Source of the DNA: Auricularia sp. M13
Lineage: Eukaryota; Basidiomycota; Agaricomycetes; Auriculariales; Auriculariaceae
Length of the DNA: 64,000 bases
Direction of reading: 5' to 3'
NCBI GenBank assembly: GCA_037042915.1
Contig: CM073196.1
Location: forward strand, 1,178,001 to 1,242,000
The notes under the pieces are model-generated. The model was not told the DNA's origin. It ran no database searches and saw only the letters and a program-made list of their open reading frames with translations. Below are positions 58,053 to 64,000 of the stretch, in pieces. Made by a program: the position numbers and the translations under genes. Within the stretch, counting starts at the first letter, position 1; each line of letters starts with the position of its first letter.

Positions 58053-59793
58053 TCAGGACATCGTCGTCGTCGTAGTGGTAAATTTCAGCACTTCCAGTTC
58101 TTTCCGAAGATAGAGAGCGAGCTGCGCGCGCACGTGTTTCTCTAATGGAAGCTCATTGAAACGCCTGATAATGTGAGGTAACTTGGTCGGCTCGCTCCTC
58201 AGAGCGGAATGGAAGTCTTGCAAGAGGTCCATCTCTTTGAGCATGACGGATATGCCTGCGGCTGATTTTCGTTATTTCTCGTCAGGCGATTTGAACAAAA
58301 ATAGGTGACGCACCAGTAGTTGCCTCGTCGTGAGTAACAACTTCATCCAGGAAAAAAAGACGGTGGCTGATCAGGCCAGCGTAGATAACGGATAATTCGT
58401 CGATGTCGAGGCCCATGGACTTGCACGCCAGCTCGAAGTCCCGCGGGTCCATGCTAGGGTGTGCACGAGCAACTATCGGTTTAAGGCGTTTGCAAACCGT
58501 TTTGTGTGGATAAGGCTTGCTGTGCCAGTGTTGCTGTTGACATTCCTTGGAGCAGTATCGAAAGATCTTGCATGAGCCGCAAAGCAAGAGGTGAGCGTTG
58601 TCCTGTGGCTCCTTCATGCAGTCTGCTGCGCTGCAGGTTTTTCGAGACGCGAGAGAATTCAGGAGACGACGAAAGTGCGAGAAGCATCCGCCGTACGCCA
58701 GCTGCTCGTGAAACATGTGGTACACGAGGTCTTCTGGCATGCCGTCAAGCGAATCGTCTCCGAGGGATGTATGTACGTGGAGCGCAAAGCCTCGGAGTTG
58801 GGTTTTGACGGTGACCAGCTCGTCTGGGCAGGCCTGCAGTGCCGAATGCGCGGATGAAAGAATCGCGGCCTCATATCCGTGGAGAAACTGGTGCCAATGC
58901 GGCCATTCGTCGACCGCGAACAGTACTAGGATGTCGAGGACCTGTGCCAGACAGGTTAGACGATGGCCGGGATCTGTGCGACCACAGGGGAGGGGTAGGT
59001 GAGGGCGGCGTAATGCCCCTGCAACCATATCGAGCTGCTTGCATATAGCATGCATAAACATGGATCGAGATGCTTCGTCGACGAACTCGACGTAGAAGGC
59101 TGGGCGGCACCAGAGGAAAGCTCGCATAAACGTGCAGACGACGGCGGTGTCTTCAATGATCGCAAGCCAGTGAAGCAGGCCGCGGAAGCTGCTGGGACTC
59201 TGGATGATGTCGCACGGCGCCGCGGGCCAGATGGCCTGGAATTTGAATTTCCTCGACCGGAGGGAACGATCCAATATCGGTGGGAAACAACTGTTGATGA
59301 TTGAACAGAGCGCCGTGACAAGCTTCTTTGAGCAGTCCGCCACACGAAAACCAACCGCGATGCGACGGTGTAAATTGCCCGACTGGCCAGGGCAGCGCTG
59401 GATGGCGGAATAGTGGGTCTCCGACAGGTCAGAGTTGGTGTCGTCGGCATGATCCACCGTTACAAAGGCCATCATTCGAGACAGCAGACGGGGGTGCTGC
59501 ACGCGCAGCAGCCACACGTTCTCGACAACGACGCGATCGTGCAGGTATATGTGCTCAAGAAGGTGGACACAGACAGCGCAGGCAGCTGCGTCGCGAACGT
59601 TTTGCAAGGCGGCATCAATGCGACACAAAAGATCACCCGCGGCAGCAGAGGAGAGAGTAGGAGTCTATAGGGATGATAAGGCACAATGTCTAACTAGCAA
59701 TCGATAGCGAAAACTTGCCGAAAAGCAGTGATCGCCCACTTCTGACAAGGGGGGGTCGAGGGTGTCAGTGTTAATAGAGAGTGTAGTGGCCAT
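58053..59793 (-). CDS. MYND zinc-finger protein, large
   Basis: Exons 59793-59719, 59664-58314 and 58255-58053 sum to 1629 nt (542 residues). It starts MATTLSINTDTLDPPLSEVG. A long helical region (ARM/HEAT-like, for example LLRVQHPRLLSRMMAFVTVD) precedes a MYND finger near residue 390: CSAADC, CGSC, YCSKECQQQHW, HKTVC. Helices follow (LVIYAGL-like, LKEMDLLQDFHSAL). Large fungal proteins of this layout are common and uncharacterised. The first intron starts GCAAGT, a GC-AG intron demanded by frame. A TATATA box lies at 59851-59856, about 60 bases upstream. Confidence 0.82.
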
Positions 59794-59859
59794 GGTACAA
59801 GAGCGCCTTCAAGAACCGGGTGGGAAAGAATGACTGCGAGAAAGGGGGCTTATATAGGG

Positions 59860-60300
59860 AAACACCTCGTGCATTCCGACAGGTTGGTATTGGGATAAGA
59901 AGTTATCGACGGTTTGGTAGGGTTATGCCGATGAGAGTGCGGCCGCAGAATTGGGGTTATCTCGGCTCTAACCGGCAGCATAATCGCATGTGAAACAGGT
60001 GGCTGGGACTGGCTCAGCGGGCGAGGTGGGAACAGAGAGTTGTCCAATGTCAACGCCGCCCGATGTCTACGGATGGTAGAAGCACTCGGACAACGACTGT
60101 AAGTATGATATCACGCCAATAATCTCTTTAAGTGTACTGGGACTGCGTAGGCGGTTGAGGGAGGAGTAATCGAGGATGGGCTGTGTCGTCGAGAAAGCCG
60201 AAATATCTGAGCAGCTAAAAGGATGAGCACGACATACTTCCAGTAGGATAGGGTCGAGTTTACCTTGGCCAACTGTCATAGAACAAAAGAGGGGACCCTG
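59860..60300. other. Stretch before array block 4
   Basis: No gene is firmly supported. A minus-strand frame down to 60067 (with SSLNRLRSPSTLKEIIGVIS) may be the 3' end of array block 4. Confidence 0.3.
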
Positions 60301-63300
60301 GTTGGGTATCGGAATACTCGCATTACAAAGGGAAAAGCCGGGCGTACCAATGCAGAATGGGGATCGCCAATGAGAAGACGTCGACCGGATTGCAAAGCAT
60401 CCTCGCGAACGGGTTGCTGCTGGTGTCATAACACGCAGCAAGTGGGCTGTCCTCGGAAAGACGATGAGGATCGAGGCAACCTGAAGTGGACGACAGCGAC
60501 CAGTTCGAGCTCGGCTTAAGCTAGAGTCCACTTCGCGAACTTGCGGCCGCTGTCGCCGCAGGCATTAAGCGTCCAATTTTTGAACGAGGAAATGCGGATG
60601 TACGATGGCAGCCTAAGACGGCGACGGCGATTAAAGCTCCTAGGCGTCGCGCAGGTCAAAGAGCACGGTGGAGATCGCAATGCTGCTGTCATAAGGCGCA
60701 GTGAGCGAGCAGTAATGAGCATAGTCCGGAGTTACCAATGTATGCGGTGCCCGCAGCGACGCGCAAAACGACATGAGCGTCGTGCAGAGCGCGGGGTTTA
60801 GTGGAGGACGGGCGGCTGTCTCAGTCAGCAGTGAGCACATTATCGCGAGAATAAAGGCGATCTCGGCGCACCGATGCTACCTGACCAGGCGGCGAGGCGG
60901 AGAACGGCCTAGGCGACACGCAGAACGCAATGCGTCGTCCAGAGCATGCGGTTGAGATTGCAGTCAGCAGTGAGTACATTATGAGCACAACTAGGATCGG
61001 TGGGGCGCAGCGATGAGGTCTGTCACAGTGGCGAGGCGCAGAACGAGCTGGGCATCGCCGAGGTCATAGCCTAGTCGAGAACGTGGGGCTGCCGTCGCAA
61101 TGGACAGTCAGTACATTATCAGCACAAGTAGCATAGTCCAGACTTACCGACGGGGTCTAGGATGGCAGCGACCTGCAGAGAGACCAGGGCGTCGCCCAGA
61201 TCGCGGAGCTTTGTTGAGAAGGCGGGACGTGCGGCGCAACGGACCGTCAGCAAGATACCCGCAGCGCAAGTCACACACGAGCTTACAGATGAAGTCTATG
61301 CCGGCGTCGATGTGAGGACGTCACGGCCATCGCCTAGCTCGCAGCGCATCGTCGAGGACGTTAGGCTGCAGTCAAAGCGGGCAGTGGGCATGATATCCTC
61401 GGAACCAAAACCATCGCGCGTACTGATGTAGTCCGTGCCGGTGGCGACGCGCAAAGCGAGATGGGCGTCGCCCAATAAGCAAGGGACAATCCAAAACGTA
61501 CGGCTGCCGTCACAGCCAACAGTGAGCACAATATCGCCGCAATGAGGACAGGTGGTGCGTACCGATGAGGTACGTGACGGCAGCGATGCACAGAACGACC
61601 TGGGCGACAACTAGGTCGTAGAACTTGGTCGAGAACGCACGCTACCCTGGTTACGGAAGGTCAGCATAGTGCCGGAGCAAGCAGCATAAGCCGGGCTAAC
61701 CGATGCGGTATGTGACGGGGGCGACGCATACAACGATGCGGGCGGCGCCCAGAACGAAGAGTCTGGTCGACGGCGAGAGGCTGCTATCGCGAGGAACAGT
61801 AGCGTCCTACCCTCGCATTGAGCATAAACCGGGAGTACCAATGCGAAGTGCGACCGCAGCGGCGCGCAGAACACCCCGGAGGTCGCCCAGGAACACAGAG
61901 CTTCGTCGAGGATCAGGGGCTGCAGTCACGGCGAGTAGTGAGCGGGCTATCTGCACCATGAGGACTAGTCGGGCGTACCGATGTTACCCGAGGCGGCAGC
62001 GACGAGTAGACTGACGGCGGCGTGGCCCAGATCGCAGATCTTGGAGGAGAACGAGGTTCAGCACATGGCCAGCAAAAGCAGCATAAGCCGGACGTACCGA
62101 TGGGGTCGACGGCGGCGACGACGCGCGGACGACCGGGGCATCGCCCGCATCGCAGAATCGTCCAGGATGTGCGGCCGCTGCGGCAGCCAGCAATGAGCAC
62201 ATTATGCGCGTAATGAGCATAATCCGGGCTTACCGATGGGGTCTGTGATGGTGGCGACGCGCAGAACGACGTGGGCGTCTCGCAGATGGCAGAGATTCCT
62301 CGAGAACGCGGGGCTGCTGCCGCAAAGGACGGTCAGAACATTATCGGCGCAATGAGCTTAAGGCGGCCTTACCGGTGGCTCTGTGACGGCGGTGACGCGC
62401 AGAATGACCTGGGCGTCGCCCAGACCGGAGAGCGTCGTCGAGGATCTGGGGCTGTATTCGCGGCGAGTAGTGAGCGGGATATCTTCACTATGAGGACTAA
62501 TCGGGCGTACCGATGCTACCCAAGGCAGCAGCGACGGGTAGGCTAACCGCGGCGTCACAAAGGTCGCAGAGCTTGGAGAACTAGGGGCTGCCGTCGCAAT
62601 GGAGGTTCAACATATGACCAGCATAAGCAGCATAAGCCGGACGTACCAATAGGGCCGACGGCGGCAGCGACGGGCGGACGACCGGGGCGTCGCCCACAAC
62701 GCAGAATCGTCCAGAACGTGCAGCCACTGCCGTGGCCAGCAATGAGCACATTATGCACGCAGTGAGCATAATGCGGACTTACCGACGGTGTCTGTGACGG
62801 CGGCGATGCGCAGGACGTCCCGGGCATCACTTAGATCGCAAAGCTTCGTCGAGAACACGGGGCTGTTGTCGCAAAGGACGTCAGAACATTATCGGCGCAA
62901 CGAGCATAAGACGGCCTTACCGGTGGCTCTGTGACTGCGACGACGCGCAGAACGACGTCAGCGTCGCAGAGACCGCAGAGCTTCGTCGAGAACGCGGGGT
63001 TGCTGACGCAACGGACAGTCAGCACGAAGCCCGGAGCAGAAGTCAGGCACGGGCTTACCGAGGCTGTCTGTGACGGCGGCGACGCACAGAGCGACGTGGG
63101 GGTCGCAGATTTATCTCGTGAAGCTGCTGCTGTTGCTGTACCGGGCAGTTAGTGCATTATCGTCGCGATAAAGACAACGCGATCTTACCGATAGAGTCTG
63201 TGACGGCGGCGACGCGCAGTACGACCTGAGCGTTGCCCAGACCGCCGAACATCGTCTGGAACGTGCGTCTGCCGTTGCGGCCAGCAGTGAGTACATTATC

Positions 63301-63480
63301 CGCGCTATGAGAATACCTGGGACGTACCGAGGCTGTCTGTGACGGCGGCGACGCGCAGAACGACCTGGGCGTCGCCCAGATCGCAGAGCTTCGCCGAGAA
63401 CGCGGGGCTGCTCTCGCAAAGGACGCTCAGCACGATACCCGCAGCATGGAGCACGCCTGGGCTTACCGTGCGGCGCCCAT
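60300..63480 (-). repeat. Exon-intron tandem array, block 4 (about 24 units)
   Basis: Same architecture and direction as the other blocks. The low-coordinate units are diverged (one reads SNPFARMLCNPVDVFSLAIP) and the high-coordinate units near-identical to block 1. Units between 62.2 and 63.1 kb match 32.6-33.5 kb. Compared with block 1 it lacks about 667 bp, close to five units. Confidence 0.8.
62241..63134 (-). repeat. Segment of block 4 nearly identical to 32567-33460
   Basis: Constant offset of 29,674 bases from block 1 with few substitutions; see the partner entry. Confidence 0.85.
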
Positions 63481-64000
63481 GAGCGTCGACGAGCTGTAAC
63501 CGGTGGCCGGTGGCCGCTGATCAATGCCGCTCTGCTGCGAGCGCCCACTCTTCGCTGGACCTGCACTGTACATCGGCGCCGGTGAGCACAGGAGCCGCGA
63601 GCACAGAAGGCTTACCGCTCTCTCCTGCGCAGCGGCCATCGCACGCACGGCCGCCAGCGACCGCCTGTGACCGGTGCTGGGGCCGCATGGACGCCGGGTA
63701 CGCGTTGCCGGTGATGCAGGCTGTCAGGACGTCCCCGTTCCGCGCCGCTCACGGCGCAGTGTGCGCCTCGTCGTCGACCACGGGTCCGCAGCGGCGCCGG
63801 CGCGACTGGGCGCGATCAGAGCCAGTTAGATGCTCTGGACAATGGTTCAGCTCAGTCGGGCGCAGCGCGTAGAGCAGCGTACGCACAGTCTGGTCCAGGG
63901 GCCCGATGGCTCATCGATCCGCCGTCGTATCGTCAAGGCTCGAGCCTGGCAGCATGAGCCAGCTCAGAGCCTGGTCGGATCTCGGATACGCGTGACCGGC
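63450..64000 (-). repeat. 5' module of the arrays, copy 4 (cut by the window end)
   Basis: Offset by 29,007 bases from copy 1 and nearly identical up to the last base of the window, so the module continues beyond it. Confidence 0.8.

Noticed and set aside
1-64000. tRNA or rRNA genes
   Set aside because: I looked for GGTTCGAATCC-like T-arm boxes and conserved rRNA cores by eye and found none convincing; a covariance-model scan would be decisive.

Overview
This window is nuclear DNA of a filamentous basidiomycete, most likely an Agaricomycete. The coding DNA is GC-rich. Nearly every gene is cut by many introns of about 45-60 bases with GT..CTAAC/CTGAC..AG signals. The conserved genes (eRF1, a Pop7/Rpp20-type RNase P/MRP subunit, a phosducin-like protein, a sirtuin, a GH43 enzyme, MYND and GRGGAGN-motif proteins) read like their fungal counterparts. 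Exon boundaries were worked out by hand from splice signals plus protein continuity. In the accepted multi-exon models the exon lengths sum to a multiple of three.

Region 1 (about 1-16.2 kb) is compact and conserved. It holds a phosducin-like gene (+), a 17-exon beta-propeller/amidohydrolase gene (+), a secreted GH43 glycosidase (+), a MYND protein (-) divergent from a membrane protein (+), a 373-bp inverted-repeat element, an RNase P/MRP subunit gene (-) divergent from eRF1 (+), and a small Lys/Asp-tailed protein (+).

Region 2 (about 16.2-30 kb) is looser. It has gene-poor stretches, small orphan genes, a sirtuin (-), a frame-disrupted gene-like stretch at 25-26 kb, two tandem HMG-box-like genes (-) and a fungal regulator-like gene (-).

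Region 3 (about 30-64 kb) is accessory. Four blocks (30.6-34.6, 41.1-42.8, 47.5-50.5 and 60.3-63.6 kb) are tandem arrays of a unit of about 136 bp. On the minus strand each unit looks like one short exon (typically 74, 80 or 83 nt) plus one spliceosomal intron of about 50 nt. All four arrays run in the same direction and carry the same module at their high-coordinate (5') end. Between the arrays lie orphan genes: a pair of paralogues sharing the DDWHIK motif (36.5-37.1 kb and 55.0-55.5 kb), a five-exon orphan (38.9-39.8 kb), a protein with near-identical 118-residue repeats (43.5-45.9 kb), a RING protein, an RGRSKTP-repeat protein, a GRGGAGN protein with a 1.2-kb intron, and a second MYND protein. 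A small piece of a Ty3/gypsy-type element lies at 35.7-36.5 kb.

The most unusual content is the family of exon-intron arrays. They look like a gene, or former gene, built by repeated duplication of one exon with its intron, then copied as a whole at least four times. Whether they are transcribed and spliced cannot be decided from sequence alone.
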